A DNA stretch of 64,000 bases from Burkholderiales bacterium RIFCSPHIGHO2_01_FULL_63_240 (lineage in GTDB: Bacteria; Pseudomonadota; Gammaproteobacteria; Burkholderiales; Burkholderiaceae_C): the NCBI GenBank assembly GCA_001770725.1, contig MERU01000009.1, forward strand, positions 1 to 64,000. The letters run 5' to 3'. The notes below the pieces were generated by a model, which was not told the origin of the DNA, made no database searches, and was given only the letters and a program-made list of their open reading frames with translations. Of this stretch, positions 32,361 to 39,052 are shown piece by piece. The position numbers and the translations under genes were made by a program. Within the stretch, counting starts at the first letter, position 1. Each line of letters starts with the position of its first letter.

Positions 32361-33019
32361 GGGTGCTGCTCGTCGAAGATGAAGCGCTGCTGCGGGCCCA
32401 GCTCAAGGGCACGCTGGAGCAGTCCGGCTACGCCGTCGACGAGGCCGCCGACGGCCAGGAGGCCTTGCACCTGGGCTCTACCGAGCCGTATGACGCCATC
32501 GTGCTGGACCTGGGCTTGCCCTTGCTCGACGGCCTGACCGTGTTGCAGCGGTGGCGCAGCCAGGGGCAGTCCACGCCGGTGCTGATCCTCACCGCGCGAG
32601 ACAGCTGGCACGAGAAGGTGGCCGGCATCGACGCCGGGGCCGATGACTACCTCGCCAAACCGTTCCACACGGCGGAGTTGCTGGCGCGGCTTCGCGCCCT
32701 GGTGCGGCGCGCCCATGGCCTGGCATCGCCGCTGCTGCAGCACGGCGACATCACGCTGGACACCCGAACCGGCGCGGTCACGCAGCGAGGTGCGTCCGTG
32801 AACCTGACCGCCCACGAACATCGGCTGCTGTCCTACCTGATGCACCGAGCCGGTCAGATCGTGTCCCGCTCCGAATTGATCGAGCACCTGTACGCGCAGG
32901 ACTTCGACCGCGACTCCAACACCGTCGAGGTGTTCGTGGCCCGCCTGCGTCGCAAGCTGGGGGCCGATTGCATCGAAACCGTCCGGGGCATGGGCTACAG
33001 GCTCGTGCCGCCGGCGTGA
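32357..33019 (+). CDS. OmpR-family response regulator
   Basis: A 220-residue regulator of the QseB/PmrA type: receiver with acidic pair E7/D8, phospho-acceptor Asp51 in IVLDLGLPLLDG and Lys in LAKPF, then a winged-helix DNA-binding domain ending RRKLGADCIETVRGMGYRL. Overlaps the PepSY gene and is followed 28 nt later by the sensor kinase. The divergent cytochrome operon is the obvious candidate target. Confidence 0.93.
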   Translation: MRVLLVEDEALLRAQLKGTLEQSGYAVDEAADGQEALHLGSTEPYDAIVLDLGLPLLDGLTVLQRWRSQGQSTPVLILTARDSWHEKVAGIDAGADDYLAKPFHTAELLARLRALVRRAHGLASPLLQHGDITLDTRTGAVTQRGASVNLTAHEHRLLSYLMHRAGQIVSRSELIEHLYAQDFDRDSNTVEVFVARLRRKLGADCIETVRGMGYRLVPPA

Positions 33020-33047
33020 CCGCCTGAAGCGGGGAGGGAGGGGGCAC

Positions 33048-34421
33048 GTGGCCGGTTTTCGCTCGCTCAAGCACCGCTTGCTGCTGCTCACGCTCCTGAC
33101 CGCGGGGCTGACGCTGGTCGTGGCCGGCGTCGTGCTGTCGGCCCTGTTTCGCGAGCACGTTCGGCAACAGTTCATCGACGGCATGAGCGCCGACCTGGAC
33201 CAGGTCATGGCGCGCCTGGACGTGGATGCCAGGGGGCTGCCGACGCTGGAGGCCAGCCGGCTTTCGGATCCGCGCTGGGGCCGGCCGCGCTCCGGCCGTT
33301 ACTGGCAGGTCGATGGCGCGGGGGCCGATGGCACCGCAGGCCTGCTGCGGTCGCGCTCCCTTTGGGACGAACAGCTCGACGCGCCACGCGACATGCCGGG
33401 CAACGGCGAGTCCCATGTGCACGAACTCGTCGATCAGCATCAAGACACTTTGCTGCTGATCGAGCGCACGCTGCGCGCGCCAGGCGCCAAGGGGCCGTGG
33501 CGGGTGATGGTGGCGGCCGAGACGAAGCCCTTGGAGCAGGCTGCCGCGCGGTTCAACACGGTCCTGGCCTGGTCGCTGCTGGCGCTGTTGCTGCTCTTGT
33601 CCGCGGGAGCGCTGCTGCAGGTCAGGCTGGGCCTGGCGCCGCTGGGTCGCCTGAGGATGGCCTTGTCCGACCTGAGGCAAGGGCGCACGCAGCGGCTGGA
33701 GGGTCGCTATCCCGACGAAGTCCAGCCCCTGGTCGACGACCTCAACAGCGTGCTGGCGCGCCAGGCCGAGGGGTTGCAGCGCGCGCGCGCCCAGGCGGGC
33801 AACCTGGCCCACGCGCTGAAGACGCCGCTGACGATCCTGGCGCAAGGCGCGACCCAGGCCCAGGCATCCGCGGGCGCCTTGCACGACCTGCCCGCGCTGG
33901 TGTCGGACCAGGTCCAGGTGGCGCGCCGGCACATCGACTGGCACCTGGCGCGCTCGCGGGCGGCCGCGGCGCAATCGACGGTGGGGCTGAGCACGCCGCT
34001 TCAGCCCGTGGCCGAAGGGTTGGTCAGGGTGATGCAGAAAATCCACGCCACTCGCGGGATCGCGGTGGTGGCGAACATCGACGCGCACCTCGCGTTCGCG
34101 GGCGAATCCCAGGACCTCCAGGAGATGCTGGGCAACCTCCTGGACAACGCCTGCAAGGCGGCATGCTCGAAGGTGCGGGTGCGCGCCGCGCGCGAGGGCA
34201 AGGTCTTGCGCATTTCGGTGGACGACGACGGCCCAGGCATCCCCGAGCAGGACAGGGCGGCCGCCTTGCAGCGCGGCGGGCGGCTGGATGAGTCGACCCC
34301 CGGCAGCGGCCTGGGCCTGGCCATCGTGCAGGAACTGGCCACCTTGTACGGTGGCGCCATCGAATTGAGCGGCAACGCCATGGGGGGCCTGCACGCGATG
34401 CTGACCTTGCCGGCGGCCTGA
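33048..34421 (+). CDS. Sensor histidine kinase, PhoQ-like
   Basis: A 457-residue kinase with a GTG start behind a strong GGGAGGGAGGGGG ribosome site. TM1 about residues 11-33, periplasmic sensor of about 135 residues, TM2 about 173-192, HAMP, H-box with His255 in NLAHALKTPL, N-box NLLDNACKAA, and G-boxes DDDGPGIPEQD and GSGLGLAIVQE. The H-box ALKTPL and short N-box resemble PhoQ-type kinases. The signal cannot be read; context suggests a redox, oxygen or NO-related cue. Confidence 0.92.
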   Translation: MAGFRSLKHRLLLLTLLTAGLTLVVAGVVLSALFREHVRQQFIDGMSADLDQVMARLDVDARGLPTLEASRLSDPRWGRPRSGRYWQVDGAGADGTAGLLRSRSLWDEQLDAPRDMPGNGESHVHELVDQHQDTLLLIERTLRAPGAKGPWRVMVAAETKPLEQAAARFNTVLAWSLLALLLLLSAGALLQVRLGLAPLGRLRMALSDLRQGRTQRLEGRYPDEVQPLVDDLNSVLARQAEGLQRARAQAGNLAHALKTPLTILAQGATQAQASAGALHDLPALVSDQVQVARRHIDWHLARSRAAAAQSTVGLSTPLQPVAEGLVRVMQKIHATRGIAVVANIDAHLAFAGESQDLQEMLGNLLDNACKAACSKVRVRAAREGKVLRISVDDDGPGIPEQDRAAALQRGGRLDESTPGSGLGLAIVQELATLYGGAIELSGNAMGGLHAMLTLPAA

Positions 34422-34474
34422 GCAGGGCCTGTCTGGCGAAACGTGGGCGTGGACGGGTGAGATCGACAAGGTCC

Positions 34475-34508
34475 TTGCATCGATTCGATATTTCAACAAT
34501 AATCGAAT
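34475..34508 (+). promoter_or_regulatory. arsR promoter with embedded operator
   Basis: TTGCAT (34475-34480) and AATAAT (34498-34503) are separated by 17 bp and form a fair sigma-70 promoter. Overlapping it is a perfect palindrome ATTCGAT-N12-ATCGAAT (34483-34508), the form expected for an ArsR operator. The predicted transcription start coincides with the arsR ATG, suggesting a leaderless message. Confidence 0.6.
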
Positions 34509-34509
34509 A

Positions 34510-34845
34510 ATGAAAGAAGAAGCCGTCATCGCTGCCCTCGCCGCCCTGGCCCAGCCGGTGCGCCTGCGCGTGTTCCGCGCCCTCGTGGTCGCCGGCCCGG
34601 CCGGGCTCACGCCCACGGCCTTGTCCGAGCAACTCGGCGTGGCGGCCACCACCTTGTCCTTTCACCTCAAAGAGCTGACCCACGCCGGCCTGATCGACCA
34701 GGAACGCGAGGGCAGGAACCTGATCTACCGCGCGGTGTTCGCGCACATGAACGCCTTGCTGTCTTACCTGACCGAGCACTGCTGTGCCGGCCAGCCTTGT
34801 GGCGAGGCGGTCTGCGCGCCCGCGCCATCGTGTTCCTCCTGCTGA
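34510..34845 (+). CDS. arsR: ArsR-family arsenite-responsive repressor
   Basis: A 111-residue winged-helix ArsR repressor with recognition region LSEQLGVAATTLSFHLKELTHAGL. The classic CVC motif in the DNA-binding helix is absent; instead the C-terminus is cysteine-rich (C91, C92, C97, C102, C108, C111), as in ArsR proteins that bind As(III) or methylarsenite through C-terminal cysteines. Starts two bases after the operator palindrome, with no Shine-Dalgarno. First gene of arsR-arsI-arsC-arsC-aqpS-arsC. Confidence 0.92.
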   Translation: MKEEAVIAALAALAQPVRLRVFRALVVAGPAGLTPTALSEQLGVAATTLSFHLKELTHAGLIDQEREGRNLIYRAVFAHMNALLSYLTEHCCAGQPCGEAVCAPAPSCSSC

Positions 34846-34857
34846 GAAAGGCCCACC

Positions 34858-35358
34858 ATGAAGCGCTTTCACGTCCACGTCCACGTCGAAGACCTGGCCC
34901 GCAACATCGACTTCTATTCGAAGATGTTCGGCGCCCAGCCCGCCCGCGTCGAAGCCGACTACGCCAAGTGGATGCTCGACGACCCGGCGGTGAACTTCGC
35001 CATCTCCACCCGCGGGCACGGCCACACCGGGCTCGACCACCTGGGCATCCAGGTCGACAACGACGCCGACCTGGCCGCCATGAAGGCGCGCGCCGAAGCA
35101 GCTGACCTGTCGCTGATCGACGAGGGCGCCACCACCTGCTGCTACGCCCGCAGCGACAAGCACTGGGTGGTCGACCCGCAGGGCCTGCCCTGGGAGCACT
35201 TCCAGACGCTGGGCTCGATCCCGGTGTTCCGCGAAGCCGAACCGGCCGTGGTCGCAGCCGGCGCCGACGCAGCCGACGCGTCGGCCTGCTGCACACCCCG
35301 CGTCACGGGCAAGCCCATCGGCATCCCCGTCAAATCCGTTGGTTCTTCTTGCTGCTGA
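34858..35358 (+). CDS. arsI: ArsI-like C-As lyase (vicinal-oxygen-chelate dioxygenase)
   Basis: A 166-residue VOC-fold protein. ArsI enzymes use a non-heme Fe(II) site to cleave the C-As bond of trivalent organoarsenicals such as methylarsenite, with a vicinal Cys pair holding the substrate. Here the pair is C94-C95 in TTCCYARSDKHWVVDP; candidate metal ligands are a His near residue 6, His61 in GLDHLGIQV and Glu113 in PWEHF. CadI-type annotation is the usual alternative. The C-terminus adds further cysteines (ACCTPR, SSCC). Clear ribosome site (GAGAAAGG). Confidence 0.87.
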   Translation: MKRFHVHVHVEDLARNIDFYSKMFGAQPARVEADYAKWMLDDPAVNFAISTRGHGHTGLDHLGIQVDNDADLAAMKARAEAADLSLIDEGATTCCYARSDKHWVVDPQGLPWEHFQTLGSIPVFREAEPAVVAAGADAADASACCTPRVTGKPIGIPVKSVGSSCC

Positions 35359-35366
35359 GGTCTGGC

Positions 35367-35855
35367 ATGCGCACGTTCAACGTCCTGTTCATCTGCACGG
35401 GCAACTCGGCCCGTTCGATCCTCGCCGAGGCCCTGGCCAACCACCTGGGCAACGGGCGCTTTCGGGCCTGGTCGGCGGGCAGCCACCCCAAGGGCGAGGT
35501 GCACCCGATGGCGCTGTCCACCCTGGCAGGTTTGCACGTGCCTGCCGAAGGCATGAGCTCCAAGAGCTGGGAGGTCTTTGCCACACCGGGCGCCCCGGCA
35601 CTCGATTTCGTGTTCACCGTGTGCGACGCCGCCGCCGGCGAGGTCTGCCCGGTGTGGCCCGGCCAGCCCATGACCGCGCACTGGGGCGTGCCCGACCCGG
35701 CCGCACCCTGCGACAGCCCGGTCGAGCAGCAGCGGCGCTTCCTCGATGTGGCCCACGTGCTCAAGCGCCGCATCGAGCTGCTGCTGGCCTTGCCCGTCGA
35801 CAAACTTGAACCCCTTTCCCTGCAATCCCGACTTGACGCCATCGGCCGAGAGTGA
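35367..35855 (+). CDS. arsC: Arsenate reductase, low-MW phosphatase type (copy 1)
   Basis: A 162-residue LMW-phosphatase-fold arsenate reductase. P-loop CTGNSAR (C10 to R16), plus C86 and C94 in VCDAAAGEVCPVWPG as the candidate resolving cysteines. It reduces As(V) to As(III) with thioredoxin-type or related thiols. GAGG lies about 7 nt before the chosen ATG. Its stop nearly overlaps the next arsC gene. Clearly diverged from the neighbouring copy. Confidence 0.9.
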   Translation: MRTFNVLFICTGNSARSILAEALANHLGNGRFRAWSAGSHPKGEVHPMALSTLAGLHVPAEGMSSKSWEVFATPGAPALDFVFTVCDAAAGEVCPVWPGQPMTAHWGVPDPAAPCDSPVEQQRRFLDVAHVLKRRIELLLALPVDKLEPLSLQSRLDAIGRE

Positions 35856-35857
35856 CC

Positions 35858-36361
35858 ATGACCACCCACGTCCTCATCCTCTGCACCCACAACTCCGCGC
35901 GCAGCGTGCTCTCCGAAGGCATGCTCAACCACCTGGCCGCCAAGCTCGGCAAGGACGTGAAGGCGCACAGCGCCGGCAGCGCGCCCAGCGGTCGGCTCAA
36001 CCCGTTCGCCATCGAGGCGCTGAACAACGCCGGCATCGACACCTCGGCGTACCGCAGCAAGAGCTGGGACGAGTTCACCTCGCCCGAAGCGCCACCGCTG
36101 TCCATCGTCATCACCGTGTGCGACAGCGCCGCGGCCGAGGCCTGCCCGGTCTTCTTTGGCGGCCAGGGCCAGCCCGTCAAGGTTCACTGGGGCTACCCGG
36201 ACCCGTCCAACGCCGAAGGGGGGGACGAAGGCAAGCGCCGCGCTTTCGAGCTGACTCGCCAGGCCATCGGCTACCGGATGCTGCAGTTGCTGGCCTTGCC
36301 GCTGGAGGCGATGCCGCGTGACGAGTTGCTGGCCGCCTTGCAAGCCATCTCCCGCAGCTGA
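35858..36361 (+). CDS. arsC: Arsenate reductase, low-MW phosphatase type (copy 2)
   Basis: A 167-residue arsenate reductase. P-loop CTHNSAR (C9 to R15) with HNSARS, SAGSAPSGRLNPFAIEAL, and C88/C96 in VCDSAAAEACPVFFG. This copy resembles the ArsC proteins common in Burkholderiales ars operons more than copy 1 does. A GTG two codons upstream overlaps the previous stop; the ATG is preferred. Confidence 0.92.
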   Translation: MTTHVLILCTHNSARSVLSEGMLNHLAAKLGKDVKAHSAGSAPSGRLNPFAIEALNNAGIDTSAYRSKSWDEFTSPEAPPLSIVITVCDSAAAEACPVFFGGQGQPVKVHWGYPDPSNAEGGDEGKRRAFELTRQAIGYRMLQLLALPLEAMPRDELLAALQAISRS

Positions 36362-36371
36362 GGACACGACG

Positions 36372-37055
36372 ATGCCGACGACGTCGAGGCGCCTGTTGGG
36401 CGAGTTCCTGGGCACGCTGCTGCTGCTGGCCGTGGTCATTGGCTCTGGCGTGATGGCCGAGCGGCTGGCGCAGGGCAACGTGGCGCTGGCCTTGCTGTGC
36501 AACACCCTGGCCACCGTGTTTGGCCTGTTCGTGCTGATCGAGGTGTTCGGCCCCGTCAGTGGTGCGCACTTCAACCCGGCGGTCAGCCTGGTCATGGCCT
36601 GGCGGCGCGAGCTGCCTGCGGCCCTCTTGCTGGCCTACATCGTTGCTCAGTTGGCTGGGGCGGCCTGCGGGGCCTGGCTGGTTCACGCCATGTTCGATGT
36701 GCCCATCCTGCAATGGTCGGGCAAGCTGCGCACCGGCAGCGGGCAGTGGCTGGCCGAGGTCGTGGCCACGGCGGGTCTGTTGCTGGTGATCCTGCGTGCC
36801 TCGCCCCAGCGCGTCTCGGCCCTGGTGGCCTGCTACATCGGTGCGGCTTACTTCTTCACCGCGTCGACCTCGTTCGCCAACCCGGCGGCGGTGTTCGGTC
36901 GCATGTTCACGGACAGCTTCGCCGGCATCGCGCCGCAGAACGCGCCTGCTTTCATGCTGGCGCAGTTGGCCGGGGCGGCGCTGGGGGCCTGGCTGCACGC
37001 CAGGCTGGGCCCGGCGGCGCCGGCTGCCTCCTCCGCATCTTCTGCACAGGCCTGA
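36372..37055 (+). CDS. aqpS: Aquaporin-family channel, probable arsenite exit (AqpS-like)
   Basis: A 227-residue MIP channel with six hydrophobic segments. Two NPA boxes: HFNPAVSL (68-70) and FANPAAVFGR (170-172). The second is followed by Ala rather than the Arg of classical water channels, consistent with a wider pore. In Sinorhizobium meliloti, AqpS in an ars operon lets arsenite flow out after ArsC reduction (known precedent). It lies between two arsC genes and there is no ArsB or Acr3 in the operon, so it is the only visible arsenite exit. Confidence 0.88.
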   Translation: MPTTSRRLLGEFLGTLLLLAVVIGSGVMAERLAQGNVALALLCNTLATVFGLFVLIEVFGPVSGAHFNPAVSLVMAWRRELPAALLLAYIVAQLAGAACGAWLVHAMFDVPILQWSGKLRTGSGQWLAEVVATAGLLLVILRASPQRVSALVACYIGAAYFFTASTSFANPAAVFGRMFTDSFAGIAPQNAPAFMLAQLAGAALGAWLHARLGPAAPAASSASSAQA

Positions 37056-37061
37056 GAACCC

Positions 37062-37487
37062 ATGACCGACGTCACCATCTTCCACAACCAGCGTTGCGGC
37101 ACCTCGCGCAACACCCTGGCCCTGATCCGCAATGCTGGCATCGAGCCCACCGTGGTCGCTTACCTGGACACCCCGCCCACCCGCGAGCAGCTGGCGCAAC
37201 TGGTGGCCGCCAGTGGCCTGTCGGTGCGCGAGGTGCTGCGTGCCAAGGAGGCGCTGTGCGCCGAACTCGGCCTGAACGAGCCTGCTCGCACCGACGCCGA
37301 GTTGCTCGACGCGATGGTGGCGAACCCGGTGCTGATCAACCGCCCGATCGTCGTGACCGAGCTGGGCACCCGCTTGTGTCGACCGTCGGAGCTGGTGCTC
37401 GACATCCTACCGGCGCCGCAGCAAGGGCCTTTCACCAAGGAAGACGGCGAGGTCGTGATCGACGAGCAGGGCCGGCGGGTGCGCTGA
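37062..37487 (+). CDS. arsC: Arsenate reductase, glutaredoxin-dependent type
   Basis: A 141-residue thioredoxin-fold ArsC of the R773 type: active Cys12 in HNQRCGTSRNTLALIRN, the PTREQLAQLV segment, and NRPIVVTELGTRLCRPSE containing the arsenate-binding arginine region. It needs glutathione and glutaredoxin. Third arsenate reductase of the operon and of a different evolutionary family from the other two. Starts 6 nt after aqpS. Confidence 0.93.
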   Translation: MTDVTIFHNQRCGTSRNTLALIRNAGIEPTVVAYLDTPPTREQLAQLVAASGLSVREVLRAKEALCAELGLNEPARTDAELLDAMVANPVLINRPIVVTELGTRLCRPSELVLDILPAPQQGPFTKEDGEVVIDEQGRRVR

Positions 37488-37507
37488 GCCGCGCGATCGC
37501 GGCCTGA

Positions 37508-38779
37508 TCAGGCGGCTTCGGCCTCGAAGCCGGCGTCAACGCCCTGCCAGAGCCGGTCGAGCTCCTCAAGCTCCTTGGGCAGCCAGCTTTCGTCGAGCCA
37601 GCAGGCGACGCGACGCAGGGCCTGCACCCGGAACGTCAGCTCCTGGCGAGCCAGGTGCAGCTCGTGCAGGTGCTCGCCCGCGAGGTGGCGAGGCGCCCAC
37701 AGACCCAGTGCATCGCACGAGCGCAACAGCTGCTCGAGGATGGGCGAGACCATGCGCGCCGTGCCGCTGACCTTGGGAGACGTGGAGCTGGCGGCCAGCA
37801 CCCACGACTCCCTCAGCGCGGCCTGGAGCCCGGTCTTGAGGTCCTGTGCGGCATCCCAGACGGCCTGGCCGTCGGGGCAGGGCGTGATGCGGCCCTGGCT
37901 CTGGTGGCGCCGCGCGGCCTGGCTGGCGAAGGACACCGCCGAGCCATCGAACTCGCCCGGCACGAGCCTCACGGCCAGCGCCGCGTGCTCCCAGGCATCG
38001 GGTTGATCGGCGGTGAGCACGCCCATGAAGCATTCCACCGCGCTGAGCCGGGCGCCCAGCCAGGACAGGTAGCGCACCCGGGCCGGGTAGCCCAGGCCGT
38101 TGCCGCGCTCGTGGTGTTCGCCCACGGCCCGGCAGAGCTCTTTGGGGTAGTCTGTCTGGCGGTGCAGCAGCATTTCGCCGACCCTCGGGTGCACGCAGAT
38201 GCTGCGCCAGGCCTCGGGGCCCAGCGGCTGGTCGTCGCGCAGGTAATCGGGCTGGATGTAGAGCTCGCCGATGTCGTGCAGCAGGCCGCCGAGCATGCTC
38301 AGGCGCTGCTGGTAGCGGTCGCCGCCAGCGTGCAGGGCCAGTGCGCCGGCCAGCAGCATCGACTGGATGGCGTGTTCGTAGGCCTGTGGGCTGCTGCCCC
38401 GGGCCGCCGTCAGCAGCAGCTGCGCCACCGGGTGCAGGGGCAGGCGGGGGATGTCGCTGAGCAGGTCGCTGGCCCAGGGACTGATGGCGCTGTGCAGCAG
38501 CGCCTGGGTGTCCACCAAGCGGCGGGCCATCTCGACCATCTCGCCATGGGTGACCCCGTCTTCTGCCCGCAGGCAGGATTCAAGCGGCTGGCTGAGCTTG
38601 CGCTCGAGCAACCGCTGTTGCAAGGCCCGTGAGACGGGCTGGCCCTTGGCCCACAGCTTGACGCCGTGCTCGTCCAGGATGTCCTCCTGGGCGACGATGT
38701 GACACGATTCACTGGCCTTCATGATGGACGCCAGTGCATGGGGGTTCGTGACCCCTTGAGTCTGTGTCGTAGCCTGCAT
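37508..38779 (-). CDS. HD-GYP-type protein, probable c-di-GMP phosphodiesterase
   Basis: A 423-residue cytoplasmic protein. The N-terminal third begins with CHIVAQEDILDEHGVKLWAKGQPVS, an opening seen in HDOD/HD-GYP proteins. The centre has an HD-GYP domain: HDIGELYI, HPRVGEMLL and HHERGNGLGYP. The GYP is intact, but the usual HDxGK is HDIGE and the HHExxDG is HHERGNG, so catalytic competence is uncertain. The C-terminal roughly 140 residues are helical and unassigned. Start at MQATTQ is tentative; an ATG at 38722 is an alternative. Divergent from a sigma-54-type activator. Confidence 0.8.
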   Translation of the reverse strand: MQATTQTQGVTNPHALASIMKASESCHIVAQEDILDEHGVKLWAKGQPVSRALQQRLLERKLSQPLESCLRAEDGVTHGEMVEMARRLVDTQALLHSAISPWASDLLSDIPRLPLHPVAQLLLTAARGSSPQAYEHAIQSMLLAGALALHAGGDRYQQRLSMLGGLLHDIGELYIQPDYLRDDQPLGPEAWRSICVHPRVGEMLLHRQTDYPKELCRAVGEHHERGNGLGYPARVRYLSWLGARLSAVECFMGVLTADQPDAWEHAALAVRLVPGEFDGSAVSFASQAARRHQSQGRITPCPDGQAVWDAAQDLKTGLQAALRESWVLAASSTSPKVSGTARMVSPILEQLLRSCDALGLWAPRHLAGEHLHELHLARQELTFRVQALRRVACWLDESWLPKELEELDRLWQGVDAGFEAEAA

Positions 38780-38970
38780 TTTTCGACAGATGCCTGTTCG
38801 ACAGCGCGTTTCCCTGAGCAGATGCCTTGTTGTGTGTGACCGTTGCCTGGTGTGGCGACAGCGCTGATGCGCCACGGGCTTCGGTCTGGCCTTGTTACTT
38901 TCACTGCAACGGTTGTGCCAGCCTGTATCTGGCCGTTGCGGAGGGCTCGCCGAGCCTTTCAGGGGGACAT

Positions 38971-39015
38971 TTGTGGACGAAATCGTCCGATGCGTGATCC
39001 ATGTGTGGACGAAAT
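38971..39015. promoter_or_regulatory. Paired repeats and palindrome between HD-GYP and activator genes
   Basis: TGTGGACGAAAT occurs twice in direct orientation (38972-38983 and 39004-39015), 32 bp apart. The first copy also begins a perfect palindrome GGACGA-AA-TCGTCC (38975-38988). They sit 38-82 bp before the activator start in a 273-bp divergent gap that otherwise shows nothing recognisable. Likely operators, regulator unknown. Confidence 0.5.
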
Positions 39016-39052
39016 GGGTAGGATGGCGTGTCCTGTCACGAGAAGTCCCCCC

